This document shows, piece after piece, positions 44,634 to 54,241 of a stretch of 64,000 nt of DNA. Positions within the stretch are counted from its first letter, which is position 1; every line of letters begins with the position of its first letter. The notes below the pieces were generated by a model, which searched no databases, was not told the DNA's origin, and saw only the letters and a program-made list of their open reading frames with translations. The stretch is from Mucilaginibacter defluvii (GTDB lineage Bacteria > Bacteroidota > Bacteroidia > Sphingobacteriales > Sphingobacteriaceae). The position numbers and the translations under genes are program-made. The stretch is from positions 310,001 to 374,000 of the forward strand of contig NZ_BAABJI010000002.1 in NCBI RefSeq assembly GCF_039543225.1, in the 5' to 3' direction.

Positions 44634-46400
44634 ATGAATTTTATTACTGATGCCGCCATCAAGGCCGTTAAGGAACTTTATAACACCGATATTACCGCTG
44701 ACGCTATTAGCTTGCAGGAAACCCGCAAGGAGTTTGAGGGCCAGCTAACCATAGTAACCTTTCCGTTCACCCGTTTCTCACGCAAATCGCCTGAGCAAAC
44801 CGGTACCGAGATAGGCGAGTACCTGAAAGCCAACGTGAGCGAGGTATCGGCATTTAACGTAATAAAAGGCTTTCTGAATATTTCAATAGCTGATGATTAC
44901 TGGCTGAATACACTTTACAACCAAATACTATCCGCAGATTTTGCCGAGCCGCAAGCTAACGGACAAAAGGTAATGGTAGAGTATTCATCTCCGAATACCA
45001 ATAAGCCGTTGCACCTTGGGCACGTACGTAACAACCTGTTAGGTTTTTCGGTAGCGCAAATTTTAAGTGCAGCAGGGTACGAAGTGATCAAGGCTAACTT
45101 GGTTAATGATAGGGGGATACATATCTGTAAATCCATGTTGGCCTGGCAAAAGTTTGGCAATGGCGAAACCCCTGAATCATCAGGTTTAAAAGGCGACCAT
45201 TTGGTAGGTAAGTACTATGTGGTATTTGATAAAGAATACAAAAAGGAAATAGAAGCACTAAAAGCCGAAGGCCAAACCGAGGACGAAGCCAAAAAGAACG
45301 CTCCGCTAATAAAAGAAGCCCAACTTATGCTGCAAAAATGGGAGGCGGGCGACGAAGAGGTGATCGGCCTTTGGAAAACCATGAATAGTTGGGTGTATGC
45401 CGGTTTTGATGAAACTTACAAGCGTCTCGGGGTTGCTTTTGATAAGTTCTATTACGAATCAAACACTTACCTGTTAGGTAAGGATATTATTGAGGAAGGC
45501 CTTGCAAAAGGCGTGTTCTTTAAAAAAGAGGACGGTTCGGTTTGGATTGACCTGACCGAGGACGGCCTTGACCAAAAACTGGTACTGCGTGCTGATGGAA
45601 CATCGGTTTACATTACTCAGGATATTGGTACGGCATTGCTGAAATATAATGATTTCGGCATGGATAAGTCGATCTATGTAGTGGGTAACGAGCAGGATTA
45701 CCACTTTAAGGTACTCTTCCTGATATTGCAAAAACTGGGCAAGGCTGATACCAACAGCCTGTTCCACCTTTCTTACGGAATGGTTGATCTTCCATCCGGC
45801 AAAATGAAATCTCGCGAAGGCACGGTGGTTGACGCTGATGATCTGATGACCGAAATGGAGCAAACCGCCAAACAGCGCACTGAAGAATTAGGTAAGGTGG
45901 AAGGTTTTTCGGAAGAAGAAAAGAGCGCCTTGTACCATACTATCGGTATGGGCGCACTAAAATACTTTTTACTAAAGGTCGATCCTAAAAAGCGCCTGTT
46001 GTTTGACCCGAATGAATCCGTAGATTTTCAGGGGCATACCGGGCCGTTTATACAGTATACTCACGCCCGTATCAAATCGGTACTAAACAGGGCTGGGGTT
46101 GATTTTACGGAACGTACCAGCGTTAGCACGCTTGCCGCTGAGGAGCGTGAACTGATCGTTTTGCTTAATCAATTCCCGGATATAGTTGCGCAAGCAGCTG
46201 AGGCTTACAGTCCGGCTGTTATAGCCAATTATGTTTACGAACTGGCGAAGGCTTACAATAAATTTTACCACGAACACTCCATTTTGCAAGCCGAAGATGA
46301 AGTATCCAAAAAATTCAGGTTGCAACTATCAGCAGCATCAGCCAAAGTGATCAAAAAAGGTATGGCGCTGTTAGGCATTGAGGTGCCGGAGCGGATGTAA
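44634..46400 (+). CDS. argS: Arginyl-tRNA synthetase
   Basis: A 588-residue class I aminoacyl-tRNA synthetase charging tRNA-Arg. The HIGH motif is in SSPNTNKPLHLGHVRNN, the KMSKS-like loop reads SGKMKSREGTVV, and the N-terminal additional domain (Add1) and C-terminal DALR anticodon-binding domain (FIQYTHARIKSVL) are present. Length is normal for Bacteroidota ArgRS. The gene is divergent from the arginine-deiminase-like gene, which faces it across a 100-base region. A terminator follows. Confidence 0.97.
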   Translation: MNFITDAAIKAVKELYNTDITADAISLQETRKEFEGQLTIVTFPFTRFSRKSPEQTGTEIGEYLKANVSEVSAFNVIKGFLNISIADDYWLNTLYNQILSADFAEPQANGQKVMVEYSSPNTNKPLHLGHVRNNLLGFSVAQILSAAGYEVIKANLVNDRGIHICKSMLAWQKFGNGETPESSGLKGDHLVGKYYVVFDKEYKKEIEALKAEGQTEDEAKKNAPLIKEAQLMLQKWEAGDEEVIGLWKTMNSWVYAGFDETYKRLGVAFDKFYYESNTYLLGKDIIEEGLAKGVFFKKEDGSVWIDLTEDGLDQKLVLRADGTSVYITQDIGTALLKYNDFGMDKSIYVVGNEQDYHFKVLFLILQKLGKADTNSLFHLSYGMVDLPSGKMKSREGTVVDADDLMTEMEQTAKQRTEELGKVEGFSEEEKSALYHTIGMGALKYFLLKVDPKKRLLFDPNESVDFQGHTGPFIQYTHARIKSVLNRAGVDFTERTSVSTLAAEERELIVLLNQFPDIVAQAAEAYSPAVIANYVYELAKAYNKFYHEHSILQAEDEVSKKFRLQLSAASAKVIKKGMALLGIEVPERM

Positions 46401-46402
46401 TA

Positions 46403-46422
46403 AAAGGGGCGTTAGCCCCTTT
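46403..46422. terminator. Bidirectional terminator between argS and the sigma-54 activator
   Basis: A perfect 8-bp stem AAAGGGGC / GCCCCTTT with a GTTA loop is followed by CTTGTTTT and preceded by a run of A residues. It separates convergent genes and can serve both strands. Confidence 0.75.
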
Positions 46423-46428
46423 CTTGTT

Positions 46429-47763
46429 TTAGTTCAACTGATATTCTTCCAGCTTGCGGTAAAGCGTTGTTAAGCCGATGCCCAACAAACGGGCGGCCTC
46501 GGTTTTATTGCCACCGGTGTATTGTAACACTTTAAAAATGTGCTGCTTTTCAATGGTTGCCAGGTCGAGGGCGTTGCTGTTGCCGCCGTTTTTAAACCTG
46601 AAGTCGGGCGGGAGCTGATCAGGTGTAAGTGTTTCGCTGTCAGCTAAAATAACCGCGCGTTCAATGCAGTTCTTTAACTCGCGAATGTTGCCTTTCCACT
46701 GGTGGCTGTTCAAAAGCGAGATAAACTCATCGTCCATTTTATTTATTCGGCCGTTTATCTTGGCGGCAAACTCTTCCATGTAATGTTTAGCCAATAACTC
46801 TATATCACCCTTACGCTCGTTTAGGGATGGGAGCGTGATAGTAAACACGGATAACCGGTAGTACAAATCTTCACGAAAACGACCGGCTTCCGATTCCTTC
46901 ATCAGGTCACGGTTGGTGGCGGCCAAAATGCGTACGTTTACCTTGGTAGTTTGCGTATCGCCAACCTTTATAAATGTTTTGCTCTCCAGCACACGTAGTA
47001 ACTTGGCCTGTAGTTCAAGGCTCATTTCGCCTATTTCATCCAGAAAAATAGTGCCGTATTGCGCTTCCTCAAATAAGCCCTTTTTATCTTTAACTGCACC
47101 TGTAAAGGCGCCTGCTTTATAACCAAATAGCTCGCTTTCCAATAATTCCGGTGTAAAGCTGCTACAGTTAACGGCTACAAAAGGCATCAGCCTGCGCTCG
47201 CTCTCATAATGAATTGCCGAAGCAAATACCTCTTTACCGGTACCCGTTTGGCCAAGCAGCAACACTGTGGTATTGGTAGCGGCAACTTTTCGCCCGAGGG
47301 CGATAGCTTCGGTTATTTGTTTTGATTGACCGATGATATTTGCGAAACTGTACTTTTTAGCCAGTTTGGTTTCCAGTTCGTAAACTTTTAATTGCAAACG
47401 GGCTTTATCAACGGCCTGATTTAGTAAAGGGATAATCTTCTCATTATCATCACCTTTGATGATGTAGTTAAAAGCGCCGTTTTGTATCGCTTTAACTGCA
47501 TCATTAATATTGCCGTAAGCGGTAAGGTTAATCACTTCAACGTATGGGCGCAACTCCCTGATGTTTTTTACCAGGTCGACGCCATTCACGTCGGGAAGTT
47601 TAACATCACTCAATACGGCCATAATGTTTTCGCGGGCGAGTATTTTTAAACCCTCTTTACCGGTTGCCGCCTCAAATACTTCAAAACTTTCCAGTCCGAT
47701 GATCCTTGATAACAAACCACGCAGTTTTTCCTCATCATCAATTATCAGCACCTTGGGTTTCAT
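46429..47763 (-). CDS. NtrC-family sigma-54 response regulator
   Basis: A 444-residue activator (ATG 47763; a TTG at 47781 would add six). Order: receiver (VLIIDDEEKL, phospho-Asp in LSDVKLPDVNG, Lys in YIIKGDDNE), central AAA+ sigma-54 interaction domain (GQTGTGKE, GAFTGAVKDK) and a Fis-type helix-turn-helix tail (GNKTEAARLLGIGLTTLYRKL). It is a normal full-length NtrC-like protein, implying the host has sigma-54. No kinase adjoins it. It is divergent from pta-ackA across 245 bases and may control them or be unrelated. A TATATTTG element lies 16 bases before its ATG. Confidence 0.93.
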   Translation of the reverse strand: MKPKVLIIDDEEKLRGLLSRIIGLESFEVFEAATGKEGLKILARENIMAVLSDVKLPDVNGVDLVKNIRELRPYVEVINLTAYGNINDAVKAIQNGAFNYIIKGDDNEKIIPLLNQAVDKARLQLKVYELETKLAKKYSFANIIGQSKQITEAIALGRKVAATNTTVLLLGQTGTGKEVFASAIHYESERRLMPFVAVNCSSFTPELLESELFGYKAGAFTGAVKDKKGLFEEAQYGTIFLDEIGEMSLELQAKLLRVLESKTFIKVGDTQTTKVNVRILAATNRDLMKESEAGRFREDLYYRLSVFTITLPSLNERKGDIELLAKHYMEEFAAKINGRINKMDDEFISLLNSHQWKGNIRELKNCIERAVILADSETLTPDQLPPDFRFKNGGNSNALDLATIEKQHIFKVLQYTGGNKTEAARLLGIGLTTLYRKLEEYQLN

Positions 47764-47778
47764 ACGTAAAATTTTCAG

Positions 47779-47786
47779 CAAATATA
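47779..47786 (-). promoter_or_regulatory. Bacteroidota -7 element (TATATTTG) for the sigma-54 activator
   Basis: The minus-strand match to TAnnTTTG lies 15 bases before the ATG at 47763. No clear upstream TTTG. Confidence 0.45.
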
Positions 47787-47976
47787 TCGTAAAAATATTC
47801 GCTTAGGGTAAGGTCAAATATTGCGCGTTAAAACGAATTGGTTACCCAAATAAACAACCATATAGGTTGCCGAACAAAGTACTGTGATTTTAAGTTTAAC
47901 GTTATAGTTTACATACTGATGTTATCGTTTATAAAGGCTAAAACCAATGATTTTAATATAGAAAGCGTGTTTTAGC

Positions 47977-47984
47977 TATATTTG
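47977..47984 (+). promoter_or_regulatory. Bacteroidota -7 element (TATATTTG) for pta-ackA
   Basis: A clean TAnnTTTG match 24 bases before the pta TTG start. A weak T run at 47951-47954 may be the upstream element. Together with the short leader it is a good candidate for the operon promoter. Confidence 0.55.
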
Positions 47985-48008
47985 CATACCTCTTAAAATT
48001 TATCAAAA

Positions 48009-50102
48009 TTGACAAAAACAATATTCATCGCATCGGCCGAGCCTTATAGTGGGAAATCTGTTGTTACGCTCGGTATAGTTGATATGCTGCTGGGTAAGGC
48101 ACAAAAGATCGGCTATTTCAAGCCTATAATTAATACCGACCCGGCAGAGTTTAAAGATGTACATATACAAACCATCCTGTCGCATTTTCAATTGCCTTTG
48201 GCTTTTGAGGATACTTACGCCTTTACCCGCGCCGAAGCCTTGCAGCTTTTAAACGAGCAAAGCCAGGGCGAAATGATCGATACCATCATCAGCCGCTTTA
48301 AAAAGATAGAGGAAAACTACGATTTTACAGTAATTGAAGGCGGCGATTTTACCGGCCAGGGTACCGCTTTTGATTTTGAAAGCAACCTGCTGATTGCCCG
48401 TAACCTGAACGCGCCGGTGGTGTTAGTCATATCCGGCGACGGAAAATCGATTTCTGAAATTATTCAGGATGGGTTGAATCTATTTCATGCGTATCAATCG
48501 CGCGAGATACAGGTATTGGCCCTGGTGGCTAATAAAGTGCATGTCGATCAGGCGAATGACGTGCGCAAGCTACTGGCTTCGCAGTTGCCTAAAGGCACTA
48601 TAAGCGCGGTTATATCTGCCGATAAGGCACTCCAAAACCCAACCGTAAGTGATATTTTTGGCCATCTGGACGGACGTTTGCTTTTCGGCAGCGAGCACCT
48701 TTCTAACCAGGTAGACAACTTTGTTACCGGGGCTATGCAGGTGCCCAACTTTCTGAGCTTTTTAAAAGAAAACGTACTGATCGTAACGCCTGGTGATAGG
48801 GGGGATATCATCATCAGTTCCTTGCAGGCAAATTTGTCATCAAGCTATCCGCGGGTTGCAGGAATTGTACTTACAGCAGGTGTAGTGCCCGAGGAACCCG
48901 TAATGAGACTAATAGAAGGTTTGCAGAACGTGGTGCCGATTATTGCGGTTAATGGCGGCACGTTTGAAACTACCAATAAAATTGCGGCTGTAAAAGCTCG
49001 TATTACGCCTGATAATTCAAAAAAAATCCAACTGGCTATTGACACCTTTAACCGTTGTGTAGATACCGGCGCGCTGGATGAAAAGATGGTAACCTACCAC
49101 TCCGACGCCATGACGCCGCACATGTTCCAGTACCAGTTGAGCAAATGGGCCAAAAAGGAGATCAAGAACATTGTATTGCCGGAGGGTAATGATGACCGCA
49201 TTATATTGGCGGCAGGCAGGCTGATCGCGCAGCAATTGGTTAAATTAACCTTGCTTGGCAACCCAACGGAAATCGCGGCTTCCATAAAACGTTTAGGTAT
49301 TGATCTGGATATTAATGATATCAACATAATCGACCCTGCAAACTCCGGCCATTATGAGGATTATGTAGAAACTTTGTACGAACTGCGCAAAAGCAAAAAC
49401 CTGACGATGGAAATGGCGCGCGATCTGATGACAGATGTATCGTACTTTGGTACCATGATGGTGTATAAAGGGCATGCCGACGGAATGGTTTCGGGCGCGG
49501 TGCATACCACGCAACATACCATCAGGCCGGCGTTGCAATTCATTAAAACTAAACCGGGTATTTCTACCGTATCGTCTATCTTTTTTATGTGTTTAGAGGA
49601 CAGGGTATCCGTATTTGGCGATTGCGCGGTAAACCCTAACCCAACGGCCGAGGAACTGGCGCAGATAGCAATCTCATCAGCTGATAACAGTATGCGTTTC
49701 GGCATTGAGCCACGTATCGCTATGCTGTCATACTCCTCGGGTACATCCGGTGCGGGGGAGGACGTGGAAAAAGTTCGTCGTGCTACCGAACTGGTAAGGC
49801 AGCAACGCCCGGACCTGAAAGTAGAAGGCCCTATACAATATGACGCCGCGGTTGATCCGGTTGTAGGTCAGCAAAAACTACCCGGATCAGAAGTAGCAGG
49901 GCAGGCCAGTGTGCTTATCTTCCCCGATTTAAACACCGGTAACAATACTTACAAAGCCGTACAGCGCGAAACCGGTGCTTTGGCCATTGGCCCCATGCTG
50001 CAAGGCTTAAATAAACCGGTGAACGATTTGAGCCGTGGTTGTACCGTCGACGATGTTTTTAATACCGTTATCATTACGGCCATACAAAGCCAGAACGCTT
50101 AA
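48009..50102 (+). CDS. pta: Phosphate acetyltransferase, TTG start
   Basis: A 697-residue enzyme, the first step of acetate formation (acetyl-CoA to acetyl phosphate). It has the long Pta architecture: an N-terminal BioD-like P-loop domain (FIASAEPYSGKSVVTLG), a DRTGG domain, and a C-terminal PTA_PTB catalytic domain (SGAVHTTQHTIRPALQFI, MLSYSSGTSGAGEDVEKV). The start is TTG (48009): the frame has a stop at 47994-47996 and no ATG before the conserved TKTIFIASAEPYSGKS, so TTG is the only plausible start. ackA follows after 26 bases, so the two form an operon for acetate overflow or for making acetyl phosphate. Confidence 0.95.
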   Translation: MTKTIFIASAEPYSGKSVVTLGIVDMLLGKAQKIGYFKPIINTDPAEFKDVHIQTILSHFQLPLAFEDTYAFTRAEALQLLNEQSQGEMIDTIISRFKKIEENYDFTVIEGGDFTGQGTAFDFESNLLIARNLNAPVVLVISGDGKSISEIIQDGLNLFHAYQSREIQVLALVANKVHVDQANDVRKLLASQLPKGTISAVISADKALQNPTVSDIFGHLDGRLLFGSEHLSNQVDNFVTGAMQVPNFLSFLKENVLIVTPGDRGDIIISSLQANLSSSYPRVAGIVLTAGVVPEEPVMRLIEGLQNVVPIIAVNGGTFETTNKIAAVKARITPDNSKKIQLAIDTFNRCVDTGALDEKMVTYHSDAMTPHMFQYQLSKWAKKEIKNIVLPEGNDDRIILAAGRLIAQQLVKLTLLGNPTEIAASIKRLGIDLDINDINIIDPANSGHYEDYVETLYELRKSKNLTMEMARDLMTDVSYFGTMMVYKGHADGMVSGAVHTTQHTIRPALQFIKTKPGISTVSSIFFMCLEDRVSVFGDCAVNPNPTAEELAQIAISSADNSMRFGIEPRIAMLSYSSGTSGAGEDVEKVRRATELVRQQRPDLKVEGPIQYDAAVDPVVGQQKLPGSEVAGQASVLIFPDLNTGNNTYKAVQRETGALAIGPMLQGLNKPVNDLSRGCTVDDVFNTVIITAIQSQNA

Positions 50103-50128
50103 TTTAAACCCGATACTTATTTTTTTAG

Positions 50129-51328
50129 ATGAACATATTTGTAATTAACTCGGGCAGCAGCTCTATAAAATATCAACTGTTTCACAGTGAATCTGCCGAG
50201 CCGGTATGTAGTGGTTTGGTTGAGCGGATAGGCCTCGGAGATTCGCTTATTAAGCACACCGTGTTTATAAATGGCGAAGAAAAGGTAACAAAACTTGAAT
50301 TGGATATACCCGATCATGAGGCAGGAATGTTTGAGGTTGAAAAGCTGTTGGTGCAGCCTGGCATAGCCGTGGTGCACAACCCGGACGATATAAATGTAGT
50401 GGGGCATCGCATTGTGCATGGCGGCGAAACCCTAACACAAACTACCATAATTACTGAAGAGGTAAAGGAAAAGATAAAACAGCTTTACCCGCTTGCACCG
50501 CTGCATAACCCGGGGCACATAAAAGGTATAGAGGTAGCGCAAAGCATTTTTAAAAAAGCTACTCAGGTGGCGGTGTTTGATACCGCATTCCACCAAACCA
50601 TGCCTGAAAAGGCTTACCGCTACGCTATACCTGATAATTTTTATAAAGATTACGGTATCCGTGTGTATGGCTTCCATGGCATCAGCCATAAATATGTGTC
50701 AGGCAGAGCAATTGAGCATCTTCAAAAACCTGATGCCAAGATAATTACTATACACTTGGGCAACGGTTGCAGTATGGCGGCAGTTAACGCCGGTAAATGT
50801 ATTGATACCAGCATGGGCCTCACACCATTGGATGGTTTGATAATGGGTACGCGCAGCGGTAATATTGATGCCTCGGTATTATTATACCTGATAGAACAGC
50901 AGGGTTATGATGCCGCCGAACTTACTTCTCTGTTGAACAAAAAAAGCGGTATGTTTGGATTGACCGGATATAGCGATATGCGCGACATCACCAAAATGAT
51001 AAATGAGGGCAGCGATGCGGCCGCGCTGGCTTATGAAATGTATGCTTACCGCATACGTAAATTTATCGGTGCGTATAGCGCTGCCATGAATGGGTTGGAC
51101 GCTATCGTATTCACCGCAGGAGTGGGTGAAAATGACGCCCTGGTGCGTGAAATGGCCTGCCACGATATGGACTTTATGGGCATACAAATAAGCACAGAAG
51201 AAAACGCGCAACGTAAACCGGGCTTGCGCGATGTGAGTGCCTCACAATCAAAAGTAAAAGTACTGGTTATACCTACCAATGAAGAGCTGGAAATTGCAAA
51301 ACAATGCAAAGCGCTTTTGCAGAACTAA
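50129..51328 (+). CDS. ackA: Acetate kinase
   Basis: A 399-residue enzyme converting acetyl phosphate and ADP to acetate and ATP. Family motifs: FVINSGSSSIKYQLF at the start, VFDTAFHQTMPEKAY with the catalytic Asp, the AckA/ASKHA HLGNGCSMAAV loop, and MGLTPLDGLIMGTRSG. Length is standard. It is 26 bases after pta, so the operon is pta-ackA. A strong terminator follows. Acetyl phosphate from this pair can phosphorylate response regulators, possibly including the adjacent sigma-54 activator, though this is inference. Confidence 0.97.
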   Translation: MNIFVINSGSSSIKYQLFHSESAEPVCSGLVERIGLGDSLIKHTVFINGEEKVTKLELDIPDHEAGMFEVEKLLVQPGIAVVHNPDDINVVGHRIVHGGETLTQTTIITEEVKEKIKQLYPLAPLHNPGHIKGIEVAQSIFKKATQVAVFDTAFHQTMPEKAYRYAIPDNFYKDYGIRVYGFHGISHKYVSGRAIEHLQKPDAKIITIHLGNGCSMAAVNAGKCIDTSMGLTPLDGLIMGTRSGNIDASVLLYLIEQQGYDAAELTSLLNKKSGMFGLTGYSDMRDITKMINEGSDAAALAYEMYAYRIRKFIGAYSAAMNGLDAIVFTAGVGENDALVREMACHDMDFMGIQISTEENAQRKPGLRDVSASQSKVKVLVIPTNEELEIAKQCKALLQN

Positions 51329-51353
51329 TAATAATGCATTGCGGTAAAATGAG

Positions 51354-51384
51354 GCCTGTTGTTCAAACGCAACAGGCTTTTTTT
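51354..51384 (+). terminator. Rho-independent terminator after ackA
   Basis: A perfect 8-bp stem GCCTGTTG / CAACAGGC with an 8-base loop is followed by seven T residues. It begins 25 bases after the ackA stop. Confidence 0.85.
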
Positions 51385-51466
51385 ATCAAAACTTTTACAA
51401 CGTGTTTTAAAAGATATTTCGATATTGCTGATTGATCTTTCCAATTGAGCCAATTCTAATTATGCT

Positions 51467-54157
51467 ATGAAATTAAAATACTTCCCGTTGTTGCTAAATT
51501 GTTTTTTTACCCTTGCTTTTTTGATAATATCAGGCTGTGCTTTGGCACAGCCGGGCGCAGTGCAATTACAATGCGAACACCTTACATCTCCGCTTGGTAT
51601 TGATGAGGCTCACCCCCGCTTAAGCTGGTAATTGAATGATGGCCGGCAGGGTGCATTGCAAAGCGCCTATACGGTTTTGGTGTCTGAAAATCCGGCGGAA
51701 GTAGGTAAGGGTAGCGTATGGAACACCGGTAAAGTAATCGCTCAATCCAGTCTGGTCACTTACAATGGCAAACCTTTAAAACCCTTTACGCGCTACTATT
51801 GGGCGGTACGTACCTGGGATAAAAATTCCAAACCACTGGCGCAAAGCCAAACCGCTTTTTTTGAAACCGGCTTGATGAACCAGAATAACTGGACCGGCAA
51901 CTGGATTAGCGATGGTAAAAGCATAAACGAGTTAAAGGCCCCTTATTTTCGCAAGGTTTTTAATGCCGGTAAAAAAGTCCGCTCGGCGCGTGCCTATATC
52001 GCGGTAGCGGGTTTGTACGAGTTGTTTATTAACGGAACCAAGATTGGCAACCACCGCCTCGATCCAATGTATACCCGTTTTGACAGGCGTAATCTGTATG
52101 TTACTTATGATGTCACCGCTCAAGTAAAAAACGGCGCCAACGCAATCGGCGTGGTGTTGGGTAACGGGTGGTACAACCATCAATCTATCGCAGTATGGAA
52201 TTTTGACCGGGCACCCTGGCGGCAACGGCCAACTTTTTGTCTTGACTTGCGGATAAACTATGAGGATGGATCAGCCGAAACCATATTCACCGATGAAAGC
52301 TGGAAAACCCACAGCGGGCCGATTGTTTTCAATAGCATTTATACCGGCGAGCATTACGACGCCAGGGAAGAAATACCAGGCTGGAATACTGTCAATTTTG
52401 ATGACAGTAAATGGAACGGTTCCGGGCTGCGGGCCGCACCCGCTAAAAAAATAGAAAGCCAGGTGATGGTGCCTATCTGTAATATAGAGGAATTGTCGGC
52501 CAAATCGCTGGTTAAGTTTAATGATACAAATTACGTGGTTGACATGGGCCGGAATATTGCCGGTGTTACCCGGGTAAAACTCCGCGGCGATAGCGGTACT
52601 GTAGTAAGAATAAAGCACGGTGAAAAGCTTTACACCAAAGCAGGCACACCAAAGGGGCATGTAGACTTATCGAATATCGATGTTTACCATCGTCCGAGAG
52701 ATAAAAATGATCTTTTTCAAACCGATGTGGTTATACTGAATGGCAAGGGAGAAGTTGATTTTATGCCGAGCTTTAATTACAAAGGGTTTCAATATGTGGA
52801 GTTAACCAGCAGCAAACCCATTAACTTTAACAAGGAAGATATTACCGGCTATTTTATGCATAGTGATGTTGAGCAGGTGGGTAAACTAAATACATCAAGT
52901 GACCTGGTAAATAAATTATGGGCAGCTACCAATGCCTCTTACCTGTCCAACTTATTTGGTTATCCTACAGATTGTCCTCAGCGGGAAAAAAATGGCTGGA
53001 CAGGCGATGGACATTTCGCCGTCGAAACAGGTTTGTTCAATTTTGACGGCATCACCGTTTACGAAAAATGGCTCGGCGATCATCGCGACGAGCAGCAGCC
53101 CAACGGCGTACTGCCCGACATTATACCAACCGGCGGCTGGGGCTACGGCACGGCCAATGGCACCGACTGGACGAGTACCATTGCCATTATCCCTTGGAAC
53201 TTGTACCTGTTTTATGGTGATGCAAAGCCATTGGCCGATAACTATAACAATATCAAGGCTTATGTGAATTATGTAAGCAAGATCAGCCCGAACAACCTTA
53301 CAACGTTTGGCCGAGGCGATTGGGTACCTGTAAAATCGTCGTCATCGTTGGAGTATACCTCGTCGGTTTATTTTTATGTAGATGCGACTATACTGTCAAA
53401 AGCCGCCACGTTGCTGGGCAAAACCCAGGATCAGCAGTTTTACGCTGCTTTGGCTGCAAAAATCAGGAAAGCGATAAATGATAAGTATTTTGACAAGGCC
53501 AAGTGTATTTATGGCAGCGGCGTACAAACTGAATTGAGCATGGCACTGCAATGGAAGCTTGTGCCTGAAGAATATCGCCTTAAACTGGCCGCAAACCTTG
53601 CCAAGCGGGTCGCGCAGGATAATATGCATATTGATGTGGGTGTATTGGGTGCCAAAGCCGTATTGAATGCCTTAAGCGATAACGGTCAGGGTGAGATAGC
53701 TTATAAGTTGGCATCGCAGGATACTTACCCTTCTTGGGGATGGTGGATAGTGAATGGCGCAACCACATTGCACGAGAACTGGGATATGGATGCCCCGCGA
53801 GATATCTCCTTAAATCACATGATGTTTGGCGAAATAGGTGGTTGGTTTTTTAAAGGCCTTGGCGGCATTAAAGCCGATGAAAATAAACCGGGCTTTAAAA
53901 ATGTATTGTTGAAACCGAATTTTGTACAGGGATTGAATTTCTTTACATCAAGCCATAAGGGACCGTATGGTAATATCATTTCATCTTGGAAACGGGAGCA
54001 AGGCAAAGTTATCTATGATGTTACCATTCCCGCTAATTCAACCGCTGATATTACTTTCCCGGCTCAGTCATCAAAAGTAATGCTTAACGGCAAAATTTTG
54101 AATGTGCAAAAAGGCTATCAAGTTGCATCGGGATCTTATCGTTTTATAGTACAGTAG
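51467..54157 (+). pseudogene. GH78 alpha-L-rhamnosidase gene with one in-frame stop codon
   Basis: The gene starts at ATG 51467 with a signal peptide (MKLKYFPLLLNCFFTLAFLI, then a lipobox-like IISGC) and runs in one frame, except for TAA at 51629-51631. It is interrupted in the segment HPRLSW-stop-LNDGRQGALQS, where homologues have a residue such as Lys or Gln. Without the stop it would be 896 residues. The remaining 841 residues (from TTG 51632) keep the N-terminal rhamnosidase domains, the GH78 motif DCPQREKNGWTGDGHFAVET and the C-terminal domain. One nonsense codon is the only damage seen, so the break may be recent, or a sequencing error. If real, the enzyme lacks its export signal. Confidence 0.8.
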
Positions 54158-54241
54158 GTAAACAAAGTTTATTCGTTTTAAACTTAATATAGCGTTAAAA
54201 CTAATTTTTTCTCGGCGATTTAAATTCGCTTTTTTAAGATT

